NCBI GenBank assembly: GCA_033557685.1
Contig: JAWQRN010000669.1
Coordinates: 1 to 27,351, forward strand
DNA length: 27,351 nt
From: Sperchopsis tessellata
Taxonomy: Eukaryota; Arthropoda; Insecta; Coleoptera; Hydrophilidae
Reading direction: 5' to 3'
Part shown: positions 1 to 10,499 of the stretch, piece by piece
How positions within the stretch are numbered: the stretch's first letter is position 1
Layout of the letters: each line of letters begins with the position of its first letter
Notes under the pieces: generated by a model
Told to the model about the DNA's origin: nothing
Database searches by the model: none
What the model saw: only the letters and a program-made list of their open reading frames with translations
Made by a program: the position numbers and the translations under genes

Positions 1-960
1 CATATATAGGCACAGACGACTTGATTTGACAAAATATTGGTATATTTGTATTTATTGTATATTTTTTGTATATTTGTTATCTTATATCAATAAATGAAAT
101 GAAACATTATGCGTAATATTAAAATCAACTTACGTTATTTTTTGTTGCGGGCCAAAGTAATTTGCCACATTGGGAATGGTTTGGAAAAATAATAATCGAA
201 CATAGTAGGTTGGAACTACAAAATAACTGAGAAGGATAACGGAAACAAATCCTTGTTTACTAGATAAAATGGAATATCATATTTGAAAATATGTAAATAG
301 CTTGTGATTGAAGAAGTGGGATTATTCTCCAATGGAAAATACGTATAACCAAGCAAACATGAAAATTAATTAGATCATTTTGATTATTTGGCTTGTCATG
401 TACATTTATTCGAATCATTCGTACATCACATGTACAATTATTGATATATTATGTATATAATCGAGAAATCTAGGAACATACGAAAGGTATGACTAACGCA
501 TTTGATATATTTGTTTTCCACGTTTATATAGATGAAGATTAAAAGGTAACCGCCAAAATGTTTGCAAATCATCTAACTAATTATTGACCGATTAAGAGGC
601 ATCACAGTAATGTTTTGTCGTCACTTAAAATAAATTAATTTATTAGGTCATTGTTTAATTCTTTAACGCGTTTGATCTGGTGATGAGCCGAAATGCCTCG
701 AAATCGAGGGAAAGCGAGAATATGTATAAGGCATTTGCTTACCACCACTAACAAACACGCAATTCCTTGTACGTATGTAAATTATATAAAATATTTATGT
801 TAATGGCAAGAAGAATATTAACCAGCAGTTATTCCCTTCAAAAAATCTTATATGCTTATATGACGTAAATGTCATGGATAGGTAGATGATACGGATCTCT
901 ATTGCAAAGACGTTTATAAACTGACGGATAATTCTTGCGGTAAATAGTTAGAATTATTGT
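1..960. other. AT-rich intergenic DNA
   Basis: No reading frame of note on either strand and no recognisable transposase, reverse transcriptase, tRNA or satellite motif. Base composition is strongly AT-rich with short A/T runs. I see nothing to annotate. Confidence 0.6.
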
Positions 961-968
961 GTTATTAA

Positions 969-970
<2 letters not shown>

Positions 971-1024
<54 letters not shown>
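971..1024. repeat. Compound (CT)n(AT)n microsatellite
   Basis: Ten CT units (971-990) pass without interruption into seventeen AT units (991-1024). The abrupt CT to AT change is typical of a compound microsatellite grown by slippage. The AT half is long enough that its length in the assembly may not be exact. Confidence 0.97.
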
Positions 1025-1028
<4 letters not shown>

Positions 1029-1029
1029 A

Positions 1030-1430
1030 GAACAGAAAAATATATTTATTTGACCACAGTTCGTCACAGGAAATACATTAAGATGATAAACCAAAAACTG
1101 AAGGTTATTAATTTAACTATTTTTGGGTTAAAAGTCAAAGAAACAAAGAATTAGTTGAAATTATTCTTTAATATTCATGCTTCTTTTAGCAATAACCGAC
1201 GTTTTGGGCTTTTAAATCTAAAATACTCACAGGCAAGTAACAACCTAACAATTACAAACCGTACTTAGATCGCAAGATGGGTCTAATACAATACAAAGCA
1301 TATTTCTTTGGTCACTCAGTATCCCTCGCAGAATATAATAGGACGGTTAACGAAATATATAGTTGATTTAATAAAAAAATAAGATATTATATTCCACAAT
1401 ATCTTTCAAATATAAGAAGTATTTAAGGGT
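1030..1430. other. Unassigned DNA before the PLE relic
   Basis: AT-rich sequence between the microsatellite and the first recognisable PLE residues. It may hold the decayed 5' part of the PLE, but I cannot see conserved residues in it. Confidence 0.4.
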
Positions 1431-2460
1431 GATCAGTTTTGAAGAACTCAATCATGATGGTATTGATCTCGTACATGATTTCCTTTCGCTGTCCGACGAT
1501 TCAGATGTGTTTTTAAATTGTAATTCAGGCCCCTGGATATGCCGATGAGATGTGATGTGTCCTAACCTTTCGGAAATATTTATGGATCATTTGGAGCGAC
1601 TACTCTTAGTTATATTCAATGTGTGCAGATATGTGGATGACTTATTTTGTTTGTTATTTGGAACGACGAAATAGTGTTAGGAATTCTTCAAGTGCTCAAC
1701 ACTCTTCATAAAAGAAATATTTCATTTACTGTTGAGGTTGAAAAGAACATAGTATTGAATTTTGTAGACCTGTCTTTAAATAGATACAATTAGATGTCCT
1801 TTACGTTCGATATTTACCGTAAAAAAAAACAAAACCTTGTATTCCCTTCTCCTCTGTTCGTTCCATGTCTCATAAATTATCTCTCTTTAACTCTTTATTT
1901 CCCAAGGCTCTTTATTTACCTTCCTCAGAATGTTTTAATTCCGAAATGAGAATTATTCGTCAGATTGTTTATAGTAATAATTATCCTCAGAATCTCAACA
2001 AGAAAATGTTCTTTAGGAAAGTACAAAAAATCATCGAATTTGTTTTCAAACCCCATTTTAAATCCCTGTTGTTACATATACATCCCCTTCTGCGGGGAAA
2101 TTTCGATTGATCATCTTTTGAAGTGAAACAATGTATATATGTGTGGACATCCTCGGTAATTTGTTGGTCCGAAATAAAGATTAATCAGACTCTAAATCGA
2201 TTTTCGGAGGCTACATCTTTGTACTTATGGAATCAACTACATGGGGCAGTCTGGTAGATCTCTTTTCTACACTACAGTGAACATCTGAGCTGCATAAAAA
2301 AACAAGAAAGCCACTTCCATTTTCGCAGCTCACGTTCACGAGGCTAGCCATGTCTCTAACCTGGGAAATCCACACAACAAACATATGTTATACAAGGGTC
2401 GTATGATCAATATAGCGGAACATTTTGAGATTTACCTAACTTTGTCTTGTCTTGTTCCTA
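1430..2460 (+). pseudogene. Penelope-like element relic: reverse transcriptase plus GIY-YIG endonuclease
   Basis: PLEs encode one protein, a reverse transcriptase followed by a GIY-YIG nuclease. In order on the plus strand I read LSEIFMDHLER (about 1580-1607), the catalytic box CRYVDDL with YVDD at 1630-1641, FTVEVEKN followed by LNFVDLSLNR (about 1730-1790; family pattern FTMEVE..LPFLDVLI), FDIYRK (about 1805-1825), then an 81-codon open stretch from 1865 with SHKLSLFNSLFPKAL and the RQIVYSNNYP motif (family: IRxIAxNNGYP). The nuclease remains are YMGQSGRS (about 2240-2265; family YIGQTGRS) and FAAHVHEASH..LGNPHNKHMLYKGRMINIAEHFEIY (roughly 2318-2440). Pieces sit in different frames with stops between them, so the gene is dead. 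The 5' half of the reverse transcriptase is not recognisable. The catalytic YVDD is retained. A second, fresher PLE fragment lies at the right edge of the window. Confidence 0.88.
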
Positions 2461-2639
2461 CACTCGCTTTGTGTCTATATTATCCTTGGTGTTGATATTT
2501 GATCCTTCTGCACACCGTCGGTGAGTTTCTTCGTCTTTATTTACTTTCCACATTTGTGTATGCATGTGGTTGCCATTGGCAGTCACAGGTATGTTTACAT
2601 TTGCTAACTCTCTTTCTCCATATATGTTAAGTGCACTTT

Positions 2640-2700
2640 TATTATTTTTAGAGCCAGACGATGGCGTGCTTACGCTCCGAAACTGGTCGCTCTTATATAT
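2640..2700 (+). other. Stem-loop in the probable PLE 3' untranslated tail
   Basis: About 200 bp after the PLE nuclease relic, GCGT (2664-2667) can pair with ACGC (2672-2675) across a GCTT loop, and an outer CCAG (2654-2657) can pair with CTGG (2683-2686), with CCGAAA just before it. A GATGGCGT..ACGC..CGAAAC type hairpin after the coding region is something I associate with PLE tails. The CGAAAC next to an ACGA box recalls a hammerhead ribozyme core, which is known from PLEs, but the three-way junction cannot be drawn here. Nothing beyond about 2700 can be tied to the element. Confidence 0.4.
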
Positions 2701-4885
2701 TTTTACAATTTAAGTATATTGCATTTTTATATTGTATATAGTTTTCATATAGTGTTACAACACCATCGTCTATTTCCTAGAAGATTTATTCATAAGTGTA
2801 ATAACTGACGGTAATGCATATTGATTCGTGGATTGCTATTATCTTTATGTTAAGAACATATTAAACTATAACGAAACTTCCTTTGGTCAGGTTAGATCAG
2901 ATGATGGGAACCGAGAATATTCTCCTCATGTAAAATTTCATGTTTATTTTTTACACAAAACAAAGGGTTAATTTAATTCTTATTTGCGGAGCTTTGGTGC
3001 CAACGATGAGGTTATATGTTGGTATAGATAATATCCTGATCAGTTGAACACAGAAAATGGTAGTAGAGGTAAACTGTAAATAGGTCATCCAATTCATTCG
3101 TAATCCTCCCTAGTTTTAGAGACGGCATCCATGTCTGAGTGCTAGTGCAATTTTACTATTCCTTGTATTACTATGCTGGAAGGAAATGCTGGAAGATGAG
3201 CAACTAGCATGTGGGTTGAATTAGAAATGAGACGATTACAGATTCCGGAATGACCACCACCAACATCCTGCTGGTCTCACATGTACGTCCTCTAGCTGCT
3301 CTTGGTGTACTGTATCCTTTCTCTTCTATCGTAAATGGAACTTTCGTATGAAAGCATTATACTGTCCCTGATATGCTGCTGCCTGTTTTAGAATGGCCTA
3401 ATCTGAATACGGGCAATAGGGGGCAAAGCTTTTAGATGAAGGCTTTAATTACAATTACCATGGAGGTACAGCCTCATTACTGGCCATTCAACGAGCACAA
3501 TGCGATGTCAAGAGTCACATGTATACGTTGATATGGATGGGGTACGTATATGAATAAAATAATTATTTTCAACACTCTGGGGGTCGGTGCTTTACTTATT
3601 TGGTTAACAAAGGGAGAAAATTTGGATTGATAAACCAATTTCGTCCGCAAATTGGAGATTATAGATATTTCAAATTGATGCGTTCAGGTGCGGAATATGA
3701 CATAATGTACAGGTTATTAATAAAATGCTTAATTTTTGAGGAACTGCGATAATAATAGATCTATCTCTCACGCCCTGGTCAAAATAACATAAAAATTAAC
3801 GGTTTAATTAATATATGACTTATGAGGTAAGCAAATTCCTATAATTTTATATAAATTCAGCTTTGGTTTTGTATAATTACCTGTGCACTTTATACTTCCA
3901 AACTGCAGTTACAAAATTTAGTCGGGATTCCGCACAGGCCTAAAATAGGAAAGGGAGCTTACTGAAGAACATTTTTTAGTTGTAAAAAACCCCTCGTGAA
4001 AACCTTTATACCTTCACAGAAAATAAAAGCTCGTCAGTGTTTATGAAATAAAAAAAGTCTATGCGTTGTCCGACTTCAAGCAGGGGTGTAAAATGGTCTA
4101 TAATATTGAGACTATGTGCACGTTAAAGAACGTAGTTATAGATATAATAGTGCGGCAAACTTTCCACGTGTGTTAACCTAATCCCTAGTATCACTAGTTG
4201 TCCATAACAGCGTAAAATTGCGGATATTAAATAAACAATCAACTCATTTTTGTGGAGAGTATGTACATATTTACGAGAGATATACAACATTTATTGTGCC
4301 TAATACAGAAAGAAAACTATTTTTGTCTGCTATCATCGTATTACATTTCTTCCACCTATATTCTAGGGCTGTTTTTGAAGAAAGTCGTTGGTGGGGTATT
4401 TAGTGATTATTATTGCATTTATAAACCCGCAGGTGTTCAGCTAGCTAGGCAAATACATACAAATCATTGGGGGAACTAATTCCAGTAGTAGTGAGGAAAT
4501 TCCGAAACCACAAATCTAATACCACGTATGGCGGATATAGAAGCTTGAGTTTTAATAATTATTTGAGCTCGTGAAGACTTCAAATTAATGGGAAACATAT
4601 CAGAACGAATTCCAGAACTTATTCCGAAATATATTTGAAAATGACCAGCATGATAATTATGTCAATCAAACTAAGAAAGTTTATTTTGCAAACAGAACAA
4701 ACAAAACTATGACAATAAATCATCTGAAATTTGAAAATCTGTGTGGTATCTTATCGGATAAATGGAAAACAGGTCTTCAATTAAACTAAATCAAACTAAT
4801 ATACCAGCACACGTTGCTAATGATACCTTTGGGATCTACGCCTGGTAATCTGGCAGGCACTGACTCGGGAGGTGTGGCAATTTAC
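2700..4885. other. Unassigned intergenic DNA
   Basis: Two kilobases with no recognisable gene or element. The stretch 3110-3560 is somewhat less AT-rich than its surroundings and could be an old repeat, but no protein motif can be read in any frame. Short open frames near 4218-4479 overlap each other in two frames, lack family motifs and have no support. Confidence 0.5.
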
Positions 4886-4889
4886 TTCC

Positions 4890-5955
4890 ATATGTTAAGG
4901 AGCCAACTTTTGTTTATTCTGTAACATTATTTAATATGGTGACAAAATTGAAAAATAAGAAAAGTTGTCGTGTTGATAATATTCTACTATCAATTTCCTG
5001 AATATTTTCTTGTCTTTTGGAGATGGCTTTGGTGAATCCATTGTTTAATAAGGAAGATCGTTCCTATTCACGCAACTATAGACCCATACAACTGGGTTCT
5101 CTAAGATATTTGAGATTGTACGGCTCAACGATTAATTCAATACCTAACAAGATACAATTTTTTTAATGATTTCCAACATTGTTTCATACAAGGTCAAAAT
5201 ACGTAATCAGCAATTATCCATTTTATATCCATGGTTTATGACGCTATAAAATCGGCAGACTTAGCTTTTTCGACTTGTTTTGACCATGATACAGTGCTGT
5301 CGCAGTTGAATTCTTATGGTATAAGAGGGCGCGCGGTACGTTGGTTTCGAAGTTATCTATCTGAACGTAAATAGATCATCATAGTTACTAAGAAAGGGTA
5401 CCGCACGGTAGCATTTTTTTGCCAAATTCTGTTTGTGTATGTAAAATCAACGATATGTCCCATACAGCAGTGAAATAGCTACAGCTTTGTAGAGGCACAA
5501 ATCTTTTGGTTGTTGGAAATAACTAAATGGATGTTATATCTGAGGGTAATGTGTTCTATGGGCTTATTATAATTTCTGAGAAATCACATGCACTTCTCTT
5601 TCAAATTTCGAAAATTCGGGAGTGGGAATTTCAAAATGTGACATTATGTAACGAAAAAATATTATTTTAAAATTTTTTAAATCTACTAGGTGTGTATATT
5701 GATGAAAACTTGAAAGTGAATGAACATATTATAGAAGTTTTTTCAAAAATTAATAAATAGGTTCATTCATTGAGTTTGTTGCCAAGACATGTTAACGGTG
5801 CATCATGACGGATATTGAATTTGCAAATGTGTACTCATTTTTAAAATACTGAATATTATATACTGAGCTTTATTTTGAGGAGCATCTATTAATGCCATAA
5901 AGATAATTAAAAAATATGCATAAAAGGCTGTTCGGGTACTATCTGGATTGCTATA
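4890..5955 (+). pseudogene. Non-LTR retrotransposon (LINE) reverse transcriptase relic, CR1/Jockey-like
   Basis: Pieces of a LINE reverse transcriptase follow each other in the expected order: LKNKKSCRVDNI (about 4950-4985; family LKNKKSCGVDGI), LVNPLFNKEDRSYSRNYRPI with NYRPI at 5074-5088, a degraded ST.AI stretch, FDHDTVLSQLNSYGIRGRAV then WFRSYLSER (about 5280-5370; family FDxVDHxxLLxKLxxYGIRG..WFxSYL), KSHALLFQISKI (about 5583-5613), LLGVYIDENLKVNEHI (about 5684-5731; family FLGVxxDExLxWxxHI), and KAVRVLSGLL (about 5926-5955; family KRAVRIIxG). The catalytic YADD box is not readable; the stretch that should hold it (about 5480-5530) is scrambled. Several stops and frame changes show it is long dead. 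The endonuclease domain upstream is not recognisable. The relic ends where the oppositely oriented mariner relic starts. Confidence 0.85.
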
Positions 5956-5961
5956 GTTAAT

Positions 5962-6751
5962 ATTACAGATAATGTCTTGTGTAATAATGCCATTGTGTTT
6001 CACGTGATGTGTGGCAAGTGGCACCGTCCTGTTGAAACCACATGTCTTGGAGATCCATACCATTTATTTAAGGCATAAAAAACTGGGTTATTATGCTCCG
6101 AGACCGTTCGCCATTGACTGTTTGTGCCTTCCCGACAGCGTCTTCAAAAAAGGTCCAATGATGCCTCCAGCCCAAAATCCACACCAAACAGTGTTACGTT
6201 TCATTCTCATGAAACACATGCGGGTTTTATTCACTCCAAATGCGGCAATTTGCCTGTTTACGAAGTCATCAACATGAAAATTGCCTCATTGCTGACGATG
6301 ATTTTGTTGAAAAACTCTCCGTTCACTTGTTGTTGTTCAATGAACCAATTGTCGAACTCTCTTCGCTGTGTATGGTCTGTAGGCTTGAGTTGTTGAGTCA
6401 GTTGGATTTTGTAGGCATGATGAATCTTTTGTGAGAATACGCTGCATAGTGCTTCTTAAAATGTTAAATTTTTGAGCACGATGCCGAATGGATGATCCCG
6501 GACTCCTGGCCACATTTTGGCAAACAGCCGTGATGTTTTATGCTGAACTACCTGGACGAACACATGTTTGACATCAGTAATCGACCCAGTCTCCTCGAAT
6601 TTTTCCATTATTCATTTCACAGTTGTAGCACTTGAAACATTGTGGTTACCAAAATTGGACGCAATTTGCGAATCGTGGCAGTCAAACTTTCACCATTTTT
6701 GAAAGAATGTTTTACAATAAGAATGCGTTGTTATGTTGAATAGCGATCCAT
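5962..6751 (-). pseudogene. Mariner-type transposase relic, possibly the DD41D (rosa-like) group
   Basis: Read on the minus strand, the putative start is the ATG at 6751-6749 giving MDRYST then a stop, QRILIVKHSFKNGESLTATI and RKLR, matching the N-terminus of a transposase common in insects. Further on come SRRLGRLL, QANCRIWSE (family KQNCRIWGxENP), HENE, VWILGWRHHW in a shifted frame, and finally DLQDMWFQQDGATCHTSRET (6058 down to about 5999), which carries the second catalytic Asp. The DLTPLDFFLWG block with the third acidic residue is missing: the element breaks off at about 5962 against the LINE relic. In the family pattern I know, the spacing of the last two Asp would be 41, hence the tentative DD41D label. 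There are many stops and at least three frame changes. The 5' untranslated part probably reaches about 6860; I could not find terminal repeats. Confidence 0.82.
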
Positions 6752-6859
6752 TTTTAATAATGGCGGACTATCTACCATCGAACTGTCATAATGGATTGAC
6801 AAAGCACAACAGAAACAATGGCGCCAAATTTAAATTTTCCGCTCATGTTAGGACACTTT

Positions 6860-9800
6860 TATATGAAACATGGACCATACGCCTTGTGAGACCCACACGA
6901 AATTGTTTATAAATATAAGAGAAGAATTTTGTGGGTAACTTTTGCGAGTAAAGTAATGGAATTCATGCGTTAAAACCTTTATCTACTAATAGACGTTTAA
7001 AAAGAGAAGCAGCACATATATTTCTTTTACTTTAATTTTATTTTTCAATCTAAAAGTTGTCACGTATATTACGTGCGTTGGATTTTCTGTATATTTTCCA
7101 GCTTATTTGTTTTCAAGCGGTCAAAAATTGCTTTTTCGTAATAGCCGCATAAAATCCCAACGTTTTATATGTGGATCTTTAATGCTATTCCTTTTTCTTT
7201 TTAATGTTCAGGCGATCCTCTCAAGGGACTAAAAAGACCCCTGTGAGCGTTGATATGAAATCAAAAGCACAACCCAATATAGCTTACACATCACCTTGAT
7301 TTTCAAATGACAGAACGCATGATGGAACCGTAACTTTTCAATATATGAAACAAAAAATAATAAATATAACTTTTTTATACCCGAGCAAATCTCTCTGGCT
7401 TCGCTTTGAGACTTGCGTAGATATTTTTATTCGAAGTTTCAGACATTCAATCGTTTACTACCATAATATTAGTACTGTCCTAAATGCGCACAAAGTGATT
7501 ACATGAGGGCGATGTAAAATGAACATTAAAAGCTATTTTTGTAAGTCAGTAAATAAGATAATCTTTTAAAAATATATCTATGTACTCTTTAAATTTAGCT
7601 GGGCAGTTGTTTCCTTACAGCATTGCAGGTCAAACATTTCTTTGAGGTTTTCATGGTTGTATCCATTGATGTTTTGAAGGATTTAAGCTTTACGAGTTTC
7701 TAAAATAATTAATTAGATATATTAGCATACGTAAAAACATGCGGTAAATACTGTGAAAATTAATTACTATATTTGAATGAAGAGATAATCTGTAGGATAC
7801 TCATGACGTAAAAGGTGTGGATACACACAAGCTCGAATAAGCCAAACAGAAATGTACACATAAAGAAAATAAGGGCTGTGCGAGGAGGGGGTTATGTGAA
7901 TTGAAATATCCGTTTCTCACCACCATTAAATTCCTGAGGCATATTTTAATTTTCCACAGGGGACTCCACGGTCAATATAGTCTATCCTTATCCACCATAT
8001 TTCGGTTGTCTCTGTATTTTCTTGTTAAATGTAAGCTGCCGTTGCGTTTCCATGACTACCCACCCTTGAATGAAGGAAGAGAGAGATAGAGAGAAATATT
8101 AATATCCAGTTCTCTCAGTCCACCATCCTATCCTATTATATTGCTTCTCTCTGTTACTTCTGTCGATATCTCCTATTATCTGTTATCATGCTATCTTTCA
8201 CGTCCTTACTAAATGTTAACGAAGCTAGTTGCTGTGTCTACGTGTTTGCTTCATTCTCCATATGTTGAAGTCAATTAAATTATTATTGACTTTATATCGT
8301 AATCAATGGAACGTGGACGAGAGCGAAATAAGAAGTTATCCAAGCCCCTTCGTTAAGAAGTAGCCCAAGTGGTCTCACGAACTCCACGGATCTCTGCTTT
8401 CGGAAAAGGGAAATATATTAAATTTTTATATCCCCTATATAATGGATAGAAAACTTGAGAATTTATATGTCTATATTCCCATCAGGTTTTTCCCCTTCTT
8501 TCCTTTCCCATTATTTTCCAGTTTCCTTTTCTTTCTGTGGATTCCGCCACTACCCTAACTTTAATATAGCATTCCAAACACGATCACCAAACAGCCCGAG
8601 CGCTAGTATCTATTATAAAACTTTACCTCGGTTTTAGGTTTGTATTTGTTTTTTTTTATATATTCCGAATTTCAATGTTTTTATACTCGAATATGATCGG
8701 CTAAATAAAAAAAAAATAAATATACAGCAATATTTAAATCTACGCAAGGCACAATGCAAAATATATCAACCTATACCTCAGTTGTTTCATATAATCATAG
8801 AAACACTTTTTACTAGAGTGCCTCTCCATAAAATTAATCTAAATATGGATCTAAAATTAAAATATTAGCAATAACCGAACTTAGTTTTAAAAATGCCCTT
8901 GCGTTAATTGATATGAATGTTTAGGAATACACTCATATTACTTAGGAAGTCTACATTCAAATGATTTTGTTTCGATTTTTATTTGATCCCTTGAGATATA
9001 ATTTCCTGCTAGAAAAATCAAACAACTCTATAAAATAAATGTATGCAATTAGAAAACGAAAAAACGTAGGGATATTGAAAACATGGACTTCGAAATAGGT
9101 GTATGGCCTAATGAAGAATAATAATATGATTATTAAGTAATTTTAATTCTTATAGACAATAATAATTCATTGACAAATGTAATGTATATCCAATTGTTTT
9201 TGTAAAAGTTGAAAAAAACTGAAAAATTCGACATTTTTGAATTCACGATTATTATGTTATTTTTCAGAATTTTCACAATCTAAAAACATATTTCTACAAT
9301 GTTTTGTCTTCTATGAGATGTCATAAAGTTATTTTTTTTAAATTGGGGTTTCAATACAATTTTGTGCAATTTTCTAAATTGTTCTATTGTGATTACAAAA
9401 ATGTAAAATATTGTGATATTCAAATACAAATTTAAAATTTATAGTTATAGATTTTATGCTCATAGTATGCGTTGACGCATACATTCATTATTAAAAATGT
9501 CCATTTCAAGAAAATGTAAATATGGTATCATACGAATTTTGTATATTTCAAATGTGGATGCAACAATCATCTGTCAGTTATATTTCAGAAATATTCGTAG
9601 CCACTGGGTAACTTGAATTTTGTAAGCCATGTAATTATGGTTTTTCAAAATCTCAGCAAATAATCTGGAAAATCGAATATTTATACATATTTCATTCAAT
9701 CTTCATATTTATTTCGGGATTTACTAAATAAAACACAAAAATTTTGCTCTAACATTTGAAAATAAGTTTGGTGAAGTTGGTAACTTTTAGGGTACTTTAT

Positions 9801-10170
9801 GAGTTGTACCTGGCTGACAATTGTTGAATTACTTTCAGAAATATAACAAATTCTTATTATGACTGTTTTCGCAATTTTTTAAAGATATTTCGACAACTAA
9901 TGTAGCTGTAACATACACTAAACTGGATCAATAAATAACATATAAGTGACAGCCATCATAACCATAAAATAAAATGCAAAAGTGGTGTGATATATTGTTA
10001 AAATCACTACAAATGATTATACAAAGTGGTGCAAAAATAAATTGTAATTAAAGAGAGTGAATAGATAAACGTTTTGAGTAAATTTCGTTATTAGTGAAAG
10101 ATGTCAAAGAAAAAGTTACTAAAAGGGAATGAATGAATGTTGTTTCTAGGTAGAAACCATGTATAGGCTC
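6860..10170. other. Long unassigned AT-rich stretch
   Basis: No gene or named element is recognisable. Noted inside: a pyrimidine-rich block at 8450-8560, a perfect 8-bp inverted repeat GTATGCGT / ACGCATAC with a 2-nt gap at 9465-9482, and a very AT-rich block at 9100-9780 made largely of A and T runs. Open frames at 7901-8089 and 8455-8637 are rich in Ser, Phe and Leu from the pyrimidine bias and look like chance. Confidence 0.5.
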
Positions 10171-10239
10171 TGATAAGCGCCGATTTTTCGTCCACTTTCA
10201 GTTTCAAGGTGAGTGATGTTATTTCAACTAATAAAATCA

Positions 10240-10263
10240 ATGCACTGACCATGCTAATATAAA
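10240..10263 (-). promoter_or_regulatory. Degenerate minus-strand core promoter (left arm)
   Basis: On the minus strand TCAGT occupies 10248-10244, with the initiator A at 10246. A TTTATATTA box lies at 10263-10255, only about 10 to 17 bp upstream, too close for a working TATA/initiator pair. By comparison with the right arm a short deletion removed the spacing. Likely inactive now. Confidence 0.4.
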
Positions 10264-10377
10264 CAATTTCCCATCGCTTGGTGGATAGCCCTGGCTCATT
10301 TTCACCGTCTGCACTCTATAACAACCGTCCGAATGGAACGGCTCCACCCTAGTGCACTTCCCCCACTCGTCGTTGTC

Positions 10378-10411
10378 TATATAAGTATTATCCGACCGAG
10401 TTTGGATCAGT
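10378..10411 (+). promoter_or_regulatory. Candidate arthropod core promoter: TATA box plus TCAGT initiator
   Basis: TATATAAG begins at 10378 and the arthropod initiator TCAGT lies at 10407-10411 with its A at 10409, a spacing of 31 bp, which is the textbook distance for a TATA/Inr promoter. The 100 bp upstream are less AT-rich than the surroundings. The presumed transcript would begin GTGCATTGGTTTCATTCG. No start codon with a useful frame follows within 100 bp, so the gene (if any) would need an intron or be non-coding. Confidence 0.55.
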
Positions 10412-10499
10412 GCATTGGTTTCATTCGTTAAAGCAACATCACTCGCTTGGAAAATATCACTTGAAGCAGTGGACGAATCGTTGGCACTTTTCTAAACTA

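Larger units (their letters stand above)
10175..10497. repeat. Inverted repeat carrying two head-to-head promoter-like segments
   Basis: The minus strand of 10181-10250 resembles the plus strand of 10405-10490. From the initiator onward, 33 of 40 aligned bases agree (both read nTCAGTGCATTG..TTT..ATT..GTT..AACATCACTC), and agreement resumes at GTGGACGA further down. Upstream, TGTTTATATTA on the minus strand lines up with TGTCTATATAA on the plus strand, but the minus copy has lost about 14 bp between that box and the initiator. The space between the arms (10260-10370) is less AT-rich than the surroundings. This may be a duplicated first exon and core promoter in opposite directions, or the long terminal repeats of an unrecognised element. 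No coding sequence follows on either side. Confidence 0.7.

Noticed and set aside
2654..2690. Complete hammerhead ribozyme
   Set aside because: Only two nested stems can be drawn around the core-like words; the third helix and the cleavage site in the right order are missing.
6011..6434. Three overlapping plus-strand frames of 64-90 codons
   Set aside because: They are antisense shadows of the minus-strand mariner relic, whose conserved residues are read on the other strand.
7900..8262. Diverged direct repeat with a period of about 196 bp (ATATCC..TTCTC..CCACCAT and CTT..TAAATGT words recur)
   Set aside because: Matches are short, scattered and within pyrimidine-rich sequence; composition bias explains them as well.
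10190..10212. Plus-strand splice acceptor followed by a GTGAGT donor
   Set aside because: The words are there, but the mini-exon would be about 8 nt and the same bases are explained by the inverted promoter repeat read on the minus strand.
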